A stretch of DNA of 64,000 nucleotides from Variovorax sp. SG517 (GTDB lineage: Bacteria > Pseudomonadota > Gammaproteobacteria > Burkholderiales > Burkholderiaceae_C), in contig NZ_JABMJG010000005.1 of the NCBI RefSeq assembly GCF_013376045.1, positions 504,080 to 568,079 on the forward strand. Reading direction: 5' to 3'. The notes under the pieces are model-generated. The model was not told the DNA's origin and did not search any database. It saw only the letters and a list, made by a program, of their open reading frames with translations. Position numbers and translations under genes: made by a program. Below are positions 44,041 to 52,225 of the stretch, one piece after another (position 1 is the first letter of the stretch; each line of letters begins with the position of its first letter).

Positions 44041-45866
44041 TGGCGGTACAGGGAGAAGACGAAGACCGCTGGATGGACTTCTCACTGGGCATCGGCGGCT
44101 TCGCCGAGGCGGGTGTGGTCACTACGCCCGTGGCCGACAAGCGCAGGGTTCGCGTGCGCGTGCCGCCCGGAAAGCTCATCCCCATCGTTTTCCTGCCGGG
44201 CATCATGGGCAGCAACCTGCGGCTGTCCAGGGCGCGGCAGGTGCTGCTCAAGCGCCAGGACAACATCGCCTGGCGGCCCGACGACACCGGTGATGTCCTG
44301 GGCCGGCGCAACGACAATCCCGCGCAGCGCCAGATGCGCCTGGACCCCGACGAGGTGGAGGTGGACCGCTACGAAGTCACCGACAACGGCCCCGCCGGGT
44401 ACGACGCGACAGGCGACGCGACGCTCGGCTCCGACAAGCGCCACGCCAACGTGCCCGACAAGCTGGGCTCGGTCAGCAAGCTGCTCATCGACGACCCCAA
44501 GGCCGACCCCGACCACCCGCTGGCGGCCAACAGGCAAAGCTTCTCGGCCGCGCAGAAGGCCCGCGCGCGCGGCTGGAGCGAGGTGATGTTCAGCGCCTAC
44601 GGCGACATCATCAAGCACATGGAAAGCCGCCTCAACGACATGCTGCAAGGCCAGGGCGAGCAGGTGAAGGTGTCTTCATGGTGGTCGAACAGCGAAGACC
44701 GTCAGGCGATGGTGGGGCGCGAGCCGTCGAGCTTCGGCGCGCAGGAGGGCGCCGCGCTCTCGGAGGCCGACCTCATGAAGATCGGGAACTGCTGGTACCC
44801 CGTGCACGCCTTCGGCTACAACTGGCTCAAGAGCAACGGCGAGGAAGCCAGGTCGCTCGCACCGAAGATCGACAAGCTCGTGCAGACCTACAACGACAAC
44901 GGCTTCGACTGCCCCGGCGTCATCCTGGTCACGCACAGCATGGGCGGCATCCTGGCGCGAGCGCTGATCCATCCGGACTACGGCAACATCAAGGACAAGG
45001 TGCTGGGCATCGTGCACGGGGTGATGCCCACCACCGGCGCCGCGGCAGCCTACAAGCGCGTGCGCGCCGGCTTCGAAGGCGGAGGTTTCCTGGACATCGT
45101 CGCGAACATCATCCAGGGCCTGCTGGGCGACGATGGAGAGAAGGTCACGGCGGTGCTGGCCAACGCACAAGGCGGCCTCGAACTGCTGCCCGCCGCCGCG
45201 TACGGCACGCAGTGGCTGCATGTGCAGGACCAGGACGGCAACTTCCTCGCGCGTCTTCCGCAAGGCGATGCCGTGGAGGAGATCTACACGCAGGATGCGG
45301 GCAAGTGGTGGCGGTTGATCAATCCGGAGTGGATTGATCCGGCTGGGCAACTGGAGAAGCCTCCCGGGGAGGGAGGCAAATCAGAACAGCAGATTGGAGC
45401 AGAGGCGACAACGCGGCGAGTCGCCAGCGCAATGAAATTCGCCAATGCCATCGAGAACACCTTCCACGAACGGACCTACGCCCACTACGGCAACGACCCG
45501 AAACAGCTGGCATGGAACGAAGTGTCGTGGCGCGTTGTTGATGGAGATGCGGAGAAGGCTGGCGATCCGGCCAACTGGACGCTGCTGCCCGGCGGGAAGG
45601 GTGACAACAAGAAGGGTCTGCTGAAGGTGCGCGGCAACCACGGCACGGAACTCATCCTCAAGCTGCAGCCACCCGCAGCAGCTGCCGACGGCACGGTCCC
45701 TGTGGAACGCAGTGCCAGCAAGGTGAAGGCAAAGCTCAAGTTCGTCCAGCGAGGCTACGACCATCAGAACAGCTACAGGAACCCGGACGCAAATGCCTCG
45801 ACGCTGTACGGCATCGTGCGCATCGCCAACGAATTCGATCCGGCGTGGTGGGACAAGAAGGACTGA
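44040..45866 (+). CDS. Type VI lipase effector (Tle4-like alpha/beta hydrolase)
   Basis: A 608-residue protein with PIVFLPGIMGSNLRLS at about residues 47-62, the oxyanion-region motif of LCAT/PGAP1-like lipases, and ILVTHSMGGILARALIH near residue 300, the nucleophile elbow with its Ser. Position directly after VgrG (TGATG overlap) and before a Tli4-like immunity gene makes it a phospholipase effector delivered into neighbouring cells, most like family Tle4. No signal peptide is seen, as expected. The last 180 residues (from about 45310) have clearly lower GC content and may be the variable, recently exchanged part. A GTG at 44037 is an alternative start. Confidence 0.85.
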   Translation: MAVQGEDEDRWMDFSLGIGGFAEAGVVTTPVADKRRVRVRVPPGKLIPIVFLPGIMGSNLRLSRARQVLLKRQDNIAWRPDDTGDVLGRRNDNPAQRQMRLDPDEVEVDRYEVTDNGPAGYDATGDATLGSDKRHANVPDKLGSVSKLLIDDPKADPDHPLAANRQSFSAAQKARARGWSEVMFSAYGDIIKHMESRLNDMLQGQGEQVKVSSWWSNSEDRQAMVGREPSSFGAQEGAALSEADLMKIGNCWYPVHAFGYNWLKSNGEEARSLAPKIDKLVQTYNDNGFDCPGVILVTHSMGGILARALIHPDYGNIKDKVLGIVHGVMPTTGAAAAYKRVRAGFEGGGFLDIVANIIQGLLGDDGEKVTAVLANAQGGLELLPAAAYGTQWLHVQDQDGNFLARLPQGDAVEEIYTQDAGKWWRLINPEWIDPAGQLEKPPGEGGKSEQQIGAEATTRRVASAMKFANAIENTFHERTYAHYGNDPKQLAWNEVSWRVVDGDAEKAGDPANWTLLPGGKGDNKKGLLKVRGNHGTELILKLQPPAAAADGTVPVERSASKVKAKLKFVQRGYDHQNSYRNPDANASTLYGIVRIANEFDPAWWDKKD

Positions 45867-45902
45867 AGTGATTGCTCAAATCATGAAATGGAAACCAACC
45901 CT

Positions 45903-46865
45903 ATGAAGAACATTCGCATTGAACGGTTGTTCGAACACACCAAGCTGCTGTGCTTCGGGCGCTACGTACTTACGGCCCCCGCGGACTCGCGTCTGGCCTT
46001 TGGGCGCGACTTCCCGACTTTGCCAAACCAAGCCAAAGACATCGATAAGGTCATGGATGCCGAGCGGGCAAAGATTCTGGCGGCGGACAAAACTGCCGAG
46101 ATCAACTACTTCGGCAAGGGACCAGCTCCAAACACATGGCTGATTCGGTCCTACATGGACGACACGGCCAAAAAACTTGAGCTGGAAGGATTTCACAACT
46201 ATCACATCGTGGGGCCGCACATTTTTGTGAACGACAGAGGAACCGCAAAGAGCCGAGGTGTCACGGCCGATTCCATCCTCCAAGGCACGATCGAAATCGC
46301 CCAGGATCTGCGTCCCCGCACCCCCGACGAAGTCCCCACCGAACAAGGCCTGTGCCACGAGTTCGGCTTCCGCCGCCTCGACGGCTCCAAGGGCAACGTG
46401 CTGACTCAAGTCGGCCTCCACATGGCCGCCCTGCCCGACGTGGTCTTCAGCGTCGAGAGCAACCAGACCGTCAACACCAAGTTCACCGGCAACAGCGACG
46501 GCCTGCTCAAGCTCATCGCCGACCGCAAGCGCGAGGCCGGCAGCAGCTACCCCAAGCTCACGACCTTGCGCGAGGGCAGGAAGAATGTCCACGGCTGGAA
46601 CGGCGAAGAGTCCCTCGTGCGCCGTGCCGACGGCGCGCACGACTTCGAATGGATGTTCATCGGCGAGAACGGCGGCAGCGTCGCGCGACCGGGCAACCTC
46701 GACGTGACGATGCGCACCAAGGTCATGGCCGACCGCATCGGCGCGGCCCCGGCTTCTTCGCTCAATGACGAGGAAGCCATCGCGCTGTGGGACAGGCTGC
46801 TCGACGGCCTGAAGTTCCGCGTTGCGGTGCCGGGTGCACCGGCCGATGCCGTGGCGATCCAATGA
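45903..46865 (+). CDS. Tli4-family immunity protein
   Basis: A 320-residue protein that fits the Tli4 immunity family: an early CFGRYVLTAPADSRLAFG (residues about 16-33) and a repeated half-domain architecture ending in LWDRLLDGLKFR. It should neutralise the upstream lipase and protect the producing cell. I see no Sec signal peptide from the ATG at 45903, although Tli4 proteins are normally periplasmic, so the N-terminus deserves checking; an ATG at 45888 adds five residues only. The first about 380 bases have low GC and AAA/TTT-type codons, while the rest returns to the genome average, which suggests a mosaic gene. Confidence 0.75.
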   Translation: MKNIRIERLFEHTKLLCFGRYVLTAPADSRLAFGRDFPTLPNQAKDIDKVMDAERAKILAADKTAEINYFGKGPAPNTWLIRSYMDDTAKKLELEGFHNYHIVGPHIFVNDRGTAKSRGVTADSILQGTIEIAQDLRPRTPDEVPTEQGLCHEFGFRRLDGSKGNVLTQVGLHMAALPDVVFSVESNQTVNTKFTGNSDGLLKLIADRKREAGSSYPKLTTLREGRKNVHGWNGEESLVRRADGAHDFEWMFIGENGGSVARPGNLDVTMRTKVMADRIGAAPASSLNDEEAIALWDRLLDGLKFRVAVPGAPADAVAIQ

Positions 46866-46876
46866 GGAGGTCCGCG

Positions 46877-47092
46877 ATGACATCGAAGCACAACCCGGCA
46901 CGCCGCAAGGCGCTGCAACTGGCAGCTGGCGTCGTGGCGATGGCGGCTTCGCCGGTGCCTGTGATGGCGCGGCTTCAGGTCGAAGGCGGTTTCGCCGGGC
47001 CATCGACCAATGTGCTGTGGAAGCCCATCGACGACGCCCGGCGTTTCGAGAAGCCGTACGGCGATCTTCTCGAGGTCGGCTTCTCGCGGTGA
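46877..47092 (+). CDS. Small Tat-like secreted protein after the immunity gene
   Basis: A 71-residue protein. MTSKHNPARRKALQLAAGVVAMAASPVPVMA looks like a twin-arginine-type leader ending in a signal-peptidase site, leaving a mature part of only about 40 residues. GAGGAGG six bases before the ATG is a strong ribosome-binding site, and it begins 11 bases after the immunity stop, so it belongs to the effector operon. No family recognised; it could be a remnant of a longer secreted protein. Confidence 0.6.
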   Translation: MTSKHNPARRKALQLAAGVVAMAASPVPVMARLQVEGGFAGPSTNVLWKPIDDARRFEKPYGDLLEVGFSR

Positions 47093-47135
47093 GTGCCTCG
47101 CGCGGGGCGCGCCGGCCCCGCGAGGCCCGCGCCAG

Positions 47136-47774
47136 TTAGGCGATGCCTCGTGCACGGCGGTTGGACATCACCACGTTGTCCTTCGCAATCACCTGGCCTT
47201 CGCGCATCGCCGAGATCCACGCCTGCGTCGTGGTCACAGCCGCGAAGTTGCTGTGGAACACCACGCTGAACACGCGGTGGATCTCCTCCGCCGTGACCTT
47301 GCCCGCCGCGTTCTCGTAGGGCAGCGCGCCGCTGGCGTCCGAGAGGAACTCGACGGCCAGGCCGCGGTGCATGGCCTCGTACACGGTGGAGGCGTCGCAG
47401 TTCTGCGTCATGTAGCCGGCCACGCTCAGCGTGTCGATCTTGTTGCGCGCGATCCAGTCGGCGAAGTCGGTGCCGGTGAACACGCTCGGAAAGCTCTTGG
47501 TGACGAGGTGGTCGTGCGGCCGCTTCGCGATCTCGGGGTGCAGTTGGCCGTTGTGTGCGTCGGCCTGGAACACGGGCGCGCCCTTGGGCGCATGGTGGCG
47601 CACCACCACCACGGGCGTGCCGGCGGCGTGGGCGGCGTCCATGGCCCTGGTCACGTTGGGCAGCGTCTGCAGGATGGGCGGGTACTCGATCGGCAGGCCG
47701 CCGCCTTCGAAGTATTCGTTCTGCACGTCGATGACGACGAGTGCGCGGCGCGGGGCGGTGGTTGCTGTGCTCAT
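47136..47774 (-). CDS. Isochorismatase-family cysteine hydrolase
   Basis: A 212-residue alpha/beta hydrolase of the cysteine-hydrolase (isochorismatase-like) family. The catalytic triad is visible: Asp16 in LVVIDVQNEYF, Lys93 in LVTKSFPSVF and Cys126 in GYMTQNCDAST. The cis-peptide region precedes the Cys. A free Cys points to an amidohydrolase acting on a small amide rather than a true isochorismatase. It is divergent from a GlxA-type regulator that probably controls it. Confidence 0.92.
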   Translation of the reverse strand: MSTATTAPRRALVVIDVQNEYFEGGGLPIEYPPILQTLPNVTRAMDAAHAAGTPVVVVRHHAPKGAPVFQADAHNGQLHPEIAKRPHDHLVTKSFPSVFTGTDFADWIARNKIDTLSVAGYMTQNCDASTVYEAMHRGLAVEFLSDASGALPYENAAGKVTAEEIHRVFSVVFHSNFAAVTTTQAWISAMREGQVIAKDNVVMSNRRARGIA

Positions 47775-47884
47775 GAAAGGCTCCTCTTGTTCCTGTTTGT
47801 CCGGTGGTTCGGATGGCCTGATTCTTCGCTTCGGGCGGGTTTCGCGACAGTGGCCCGAAAGCCATTCATCGATAAGATCGGGCC

Positions 47885-48850
47885 ATGCCGCAGCAAGCCG
47901 CCGAAACCGTCGCCGTCGTCGCCTTCGACGGCATCAGTCCCTTCCACCTGTCCGTGCCCTGCATGGTCTTCGGTGAAGACCGCACCGAGGCGGGCGAGCC
48001 GCGCTTCCGCGTGAAGGTGTGCGCCCCCGGGCCCGGGGAACTGCGCACCAACGCCGGCTTCGCGCTCGTCGTCTCGCACGGGCTCGAAGCCATCCGCCGT
48101 GCGCAGATCGTGGTCGTTCCATCGTGGCGGGACGACTGCTCGGCGGCGCCGCCCGAACTCATCCGCGCGCTGCAGGCCGCGCACCGGCGCGGCGCCACCG
48201 TGGTGGGTCTTTGCCTCGGCGCCTTCGTGCTCGCCGAGGCCGGCCTGCTCGACGGCCGCCCGGCCACCACGCACTGGAAGCTGGCGCCGATGTTCGCCAG
48301 GCAGTATCCGAAGGTGAGGCTGCAGCCCGAGGTGCTGTACGTGGACGACGGCAGCGTGCTCACCTCGGCCGGCACGGCCGCGGGCATCGACTGCTGCCTG
48401 CACCTGCTGCGCGTGCGCCATGGCGCCGAGACGGCCAACCGCGCGGCGCGGCGCATGGTGGTGGCGCCGCACCGGCAGGGCGGGCAGGCGCAGTACATCG
48501 AGCAGCCCGTGCCCGCCGCCGCCGAGCGCGACCGGCTCGCGCCGCTGCTCGAATGGCTGGGCCGGCACCTCGACCGGCCGCACGATCTCGACGACCTCGC
48601 GCGGCGCGCGCTCATGAGCCGGCGCAACTTCACTCGGCGCTTCCGCGAATCCACCGGCACCACCGTCGGCCAGTGGATGCAGAACCAGCGCCTCGCGCTC
48701 GCGCAGCGGCTGCTGGAGACCACCGACCACCCGGTGGAGCGCGTGGCCACCGGCGCCGGCTTCGGCTCGGCGGTGTCGCTGCGCAAGCACTTCGTCTCGG
48801 CCTTCAAGCTGTCGCCCACGGCCTACCGCCAGCAGTTCTCGCGGGCGTAG
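47885..48850 (+). CDS. GlxA-family transcriptional regulator (DJ-1/PfpI plus AraC)
   Basis: A 321-residue regulator. Residues about 8-175 form a DJ-1/PfpI-like sensor domain (GLCLGAFVLAEAGLLDGRPATTHW with the nucleophile-position Cys). Residues about 215-320 are two AraC-type helix-turn-helix motifs (DDLARRALMSRRNFTRRFRESTG and HPVERVATGAGFGSAVSLRKHF). It faces the isochorismatase-like gene across 110 bases, the normal arrangement for regulator and target. Confidence 0.92.
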   Translation: MPQQAAETVAVVAFDGISPFHLSVPCMVFGEDRTEAGEPRFRVKVCAPGPGELRTNAGFALVVSHGLEAIRRAQIVVVPSWRDDCSAAPPELIRALQAAHRRGATVVGLCLGAFVLAEAGLLDGRPATTHWKLAPMFARQYPKVRLQPEVLYVDDGSVLTSAGTAAGIDCCLHLLRVRHGAETANRAARRMVVAPHRQGGQAQYIEQPVPAAAERDRLAPLLEWLGRHLDRPHDLDDLARRALMSRRNFTRRFRESTGTTVGQWMQNQRLALAQRLLETTDHPVERVATGAGFGSAVSLRKHFVSAFKLSPTAYRQQFSRA

Positions 48851-48885
48851 ACGACGGAAAGAAGAAAAAGAAAAGCGCCCCGCGG

Positions 48886-50892
48886 TCAGACCGTGACTTG
48901 TCGCCGCGTCGTGAGCAGCGCCCGCAGCTTGGCCGGCGCGACCGGCTTGGTCAGCAGCATCACGCCGCCGTGGCGCAGCCGCTGCAGCACCTCGGGCCCG
49001 GTGGCGCCCGACACCAGCACCGCCAGCGCCTCGGGCTGCAGCCGCTTGGCGGCGTCGATCACGTCCACCCCGTCGCCGTCGCCCGCGAGCTGCAGGTCGC
49101 ACAGCACGGCGTCGTAGTGGATGTCGCCGGTGCCCAGCCGCGCGATGGCCTCGGCACCGGTGTCCACGCATTCGACCTGGCAGCCCCACTGCTCCAGCAG
49201 TGCGCGGCTGCCGTCGAGGATGGCGGGGTCGTCGTCCACCACCAGGCAGCGCAGTCCCGCCAGCGGCGCCGGGGCCAGCGGCGGCGGCTGCGGCGGCGCC
49301 ACGTCGGACAGCCGCGCCGCGGGCAGCGTGAAGGCGAAGGTGCTGCCCGCCTGCAGCGCGGAACGCACGGTGATGCGCGTGCCCAGCAGCGCGGCGATGC
49401 GCGCGCAGATGGCCAGCCCCAGCCCGAAGCCGCGGCGCCGGTCGCGCTCGGTGTTCGCCACCTGGTAGAACTCCTCGAAGATGCGGCCCTGGTGGATGGG
49501 CGCGATGCCCACGCCGTTGTCGCGCACCTCGATGCGCACGCCGCTCACGCTGCGCCGCGCCGCCACCAGCACCGTGCCGCCCTCGGGCGCATGGCGCAGC
49601 GCGTTGGTCACCAGGTTGCCGACGATGCGCCGCAGCATCGCCGCGTCGCTGCGCACCGCCAGCCCGCGGTCGCTCCAGCGCAGCCGCACGCGGGCCTCGA
49701 CGGCGGCCGCGGCGTGCTGCGCGTCGAGCTGGTCGAACAGCTCCGCGAGCGGCACCTTGGCGATGGCGGGCGTCAGCACCTGCGCGTCGAGCCGCGAGAT
49801 CTCGAGCAGGTCGTCGAGCAGCACGCCCATGAACTCGGTGCTTTCCTGCAGCCGCAGCACCGCCGGGCGCTGCGCGGGCGTGGCGCCGGGCAGCAGGCCG
49901 TCGATGAACAGGCCCATGGCGTGCAGCGGCTGGCGCAGGTCGTGGCTCGCGGCCGCGAGGAAGCGCGCGCGGGAAAGAGCCGCCTGCTCCGCCTCGGCCA
50001 TGCGCTGCAGCGCGACGGCGGTGGCCTCGCGCACGCGCTCCTCGCTGATCTGGCGGTTGCGCTGCAGCCGCTCGGCCAGCCGGTCGATGTCGTGCGCGAG
50101 CACGGCGAGTTCGTGCGTGCCGCGCGTGCCGCCTTCCACCACGTCGCAGCGCACCTCGAAATGCCCGGCCTCCAGCGCCGCGACCGTGCGCGAGACGCGC
50201 CGCAGCGGCCGCGCCACCGTGCGCGCCATGTGCCGCACCGAGGCCCACGCCGCCATCAGCGCCACCAGCGCGATGCCGATGCCCGCAATGAGCGAACGGC
50301 TGCGCTCGCGCGTGTAGGCGGTGGTGTCGCGGAAGGTCTGCACCAGGCCGATGGGCGTGTCGCCCGCCGCCGTGGAGCCCGCGGGCGCGAAGGCGCTGGC
50401 GCGCGAGGCCTCGCGCAGCGTGACCGGCGAGGTGAACATGCGCAGCTGCGCCAGCGACGCCGTCTTGGGCCCGGCCGTGACGTACACGCCCGCGCTGTTG
50501 CTGATCTCCACCCGCGTCACCTGGCCGCCGCGCAGCGCCGCGTTGGCCACGTTCTGCAGCGCCGGCACGTCGCCCGCGTAGAGGCTCAGGTCGGACATGG
50601 CCGCCACCTGCTTCGCCACCGCCTGGCCCTCGGCGTCGAAGGCGGCCTCCAGGGTCTGCAGCCGGTTGTGCGTGAACCAGCCCGTGAGCGCCAGCGCCAC
50701 CGCCGCGCACGGCACCACGCCAAGGCGGAACAGGTCGCGCTGCAGGTTGCCGCGCAGCACCAGTGTGTGGGCCGGAGGAGGCGGGGGTGAGGGCGGCGGC
50801 GATGAAGGCGACGATGAAGGCGGCAAGGCGCCCGCGCCCTCCGCTGCCGTGGGCGCCGCCCGTTGTTCGTGGGGAGGTGCTGCGCTGCTCAT
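48886..50892 (-). CDS. Hybrid sensor histidine kinase / response regulator 1
   Basis: A 668-residue membrane kinase. After a Pro-rich leader, a transmembrane helix (about 53-72) and a second (about 215-235) bracket a periplasmic sensor region; a HAMP-like linker follows. The phospho-acceptor His is in FLAAASHDLRQPLHAMG, the ATP-binding domain has NLVTNALRHA, DNGVGI and GFGLGLAIC, and a C-terminal receiver holds VVDDDPAI, its Asp in CDLQLAG and Lys in TKPV. No separate output regulator is adjacent. Its ATG overlaps the stop of the periplasmic binding-protein gene upstream (ATGA at 50889-50892), suggesting a binding-protein-fed sensor. Confidence 0.9.
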   Translation of the reverse strand: MSSAAPPHEQRAAPTAAEGAGALPPSSSPSSPPPSPPPPPAHTLVLRGNLQRDLFRLGVVPCAAVALALTGWFTHNRLQTLEAAFDAEGQAVAKQVAAMSDLSLYAGDVPALQNVANAALRGGQVTRVEISNSAGVYVTAGPKTASLAQLRMFTSPVTLREASRASAFAPAGSTAAGDTPIGLVQTFRDTTAYTRERSRSLIAGIGIALVALMAAWASVRHMARTVARPLRRVSRTVAALEAGHFEVRCDVVEGGTRGTHELAVLAHDIDRLAERLQRNRQISEERVREATAVALQRMAEAEQAALSRARFLAAASHDLRQPLHAMGLFIDGLLPGATPAQRPAVLRLQESTEFMGVLLDDLLEISRLDAQVLTPAIAKVPLAELFDQLDAQHAAAAVEARVRLRWSDRGLAVRSDAAMLRRIVGNLVTNALRHAPEGGTVLVAARRSVSGVRIEVRDNGVGIAPIHQGRIFEEFYQVANTERDRRRGFGLGLAICARIAALLGTRITVRSALQAGSTFAFTLPAARLSDVAPPQPPPLAPAPLAGLRCLVVDDDPAILDGSRALLEQWGCQVECVDTGAEAIARLGTGDIHYDAVLCDLQLAGDGDGVDVIDAAKRLQPEALAVLVSGATGPEVLQRLRHGGVMLLTKPVAPAKLRALLTTRRQVTV

Positions 50893-51956
50893 CGCGGGGC
50901 CGCGAGCCGGTCGGTCAGTTCCCGTTCCTCCGGCAGGCGCAGGCCGAGTCCGCGTGCCACGGTGGCGTTGACGCGCACGGTGGCGGGCGTCGCGGCTTCC
51001 ACCAGCGGTGCATTGCCGCCGTTGCCGGCGCTCGCGACCTTCTGGCCAAGCTGCCGGGCCTGCTGGGCCAGCTGCGATGGCGTGGAGACCGCCGCCGCCA
51101 GCCCGCCCGAGCGCACCAGCCCCTCGCTGGCGCCGAACACCGGCAGGCCGGCGGTCGCGGCGGCGCGCAGCACCGAGAGCGTGGCGGCCTGGTTGTCGCC
51201 GATCAGGTCGGGCAGCACCAGCAGCGCGTCGCTCTGCGGCACCACCAGGCGCAGCGCGGAGGCGATCGACCGGGCGTCGGGCGCGTACTCCACGCGCAGG
51301 TCCCAGGCCGGGTTCGCGCCCTGCGCGGCGCGCTGCAGCTCGCGCACCAGCGGTTCCGACTCGGGCGTGGCGACCACGCCCAGGCGGTGCTTCTGCGGCA
51401 GCACCGCGTTGACCAGCGCGAGCTGGTCGGTCATGGCCGGGTCGCGCAGCAGCACGCCCACGCGGCGGTCGGCGCGCCTGAGCGCCGGGCTGCTCGCCTT
51501 CAGGGTCTCGTACTCGAGCCGGCTGAGCATCGCGAGCACCAGCGGTTCCTGTCCCGGCCGCTCGACGGCGGCGCGCGCGGCGGCGGGGCCCACGGCCATG
51601 GTGAGCGGCGCGTCGGCGGAAGAAGATGGAGAAGAAGCCGCGCGCAGGCTGCGCGTGCGCACGCCTGCGTTCGCGGCGCGCTCGGTGTCCGTGGCCTGCT
51701 CCGCCGCCGGCTGCGGCTCGGTGCCGCCGGGCCCGAGGCGCACCAGCTCGAACCTGCCGCCGGGTTCCTGGTCGGCGCGCAGCCGCTGCACGAACTCGGA
51801 GGAGGCCGCCATGTCGTCGCCCATCAGCACCGTGAGGCTGGCCGCCGCGAAAGCCGCGCCCGCGGCGCACGCAAGGCTTGCGGCCAGCAGGGTGCGGGCG
51901 GCGAGCCGCAGCCTTCGATGCAAGGGCGGTAGGACGGGATTCACGGCAACAAACAT
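50889..51956 (-). CDS. Periplasmic ABC-type substrate-binding protein without transporter
   Basis: A 355-residue protein with a signal peptide (LRLAARTLLAASLACAAGAAFA) and the fold of PF04392-type ABC binding proteins: LTVLMGDDMAASSEF at the first strand, RRVGVLLRDPAM, SDALLVLPDLIGDNQAATLSVL and GLPVFGASEGLVRSGGLAAAV near the end. No permease or ATPase gene is near; the gene is instead translationally coupled to the hybrid kinase, so it probably presents a ligand to the sensor. The ATG at 51956 begins a normal leader; 51989 is an alternative. Confidence 0.8.
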   Translation of the reverse strand: MFVAVNPVLPPLHRRLRLAARTLLAASLACAAGAAFAAASLTVLMGDDMAASSEFVQRLRADQEPGGRFELVRLGPGGTEPQPAAEQATDTERAANAGVRTRSLRAASSPSSSADAPLTMAVGPAAARAAVERPGQEPLVLAMLSRLEYETLKASSPALRRADRRVGVLLRDPAMTDQLALVNAVLPQKHRLGVVATPESEPLVRELQRAAQGANPAWDLRVEYAPDARSIASALRLVVPQSDALLVLPDLIGDNQAATLSVLRAAATAGLPVFGASEGLVRSGGLAAAVSTPSQLAQQARQLGQKVASAGNGGNAPLVEAATPATVRVNATVARGLGLRLPEERELTDRLAAPR

Positions 51957-52118
51957 GGACTGCTTCCGCAGCGAGGAGCGATGACCCAATGTAAGGACGA
52001 CCCCTGCTTCGCGCGATAAGGCGGAGGGCTTATGTCAGTGCCGGCAGTGGCCTGCCCGCGTGATGGATTTCCGATGCCAATGGCCGCTCGGCCTATCTCC
52101 GACGGAGTATTCGGCTCT

Positions 52119-52208
52119 CCCCCAGGCTTCGCGCACTTCGTGTCGCTTCGCCAACCCCCTTCCGGGGGCAACACCTGCGGCCCGGCAAAGCCGGTTCCGC
52201 GGTGTTTC
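52119..52208 (+). repeat. Dispersed ~90-bp hairpin repeat, copy C
   Basis: The element matches copy B at 15883-15972 and the inverse of copy A at 5464-5552, including CCAACCCCCTTCCGGGGGCA and GGTTCCGCGGTGTT. It lies downstream of the second hybrid kinase gene (which ends at 52226) and upstream of the binding-protein gene, so it could end the kinase transcript before the next promoter. Confidence 0.85.
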
Positions 52209-52225
52209 GCGCAGGGAGAAACTCT

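Noticed and set aside
41317..44085. A 922-codon minus-strand frame opposite vgrG
   Set aside because: No recognisable domain; vgrG on the plus strand has all expected spike motifs.
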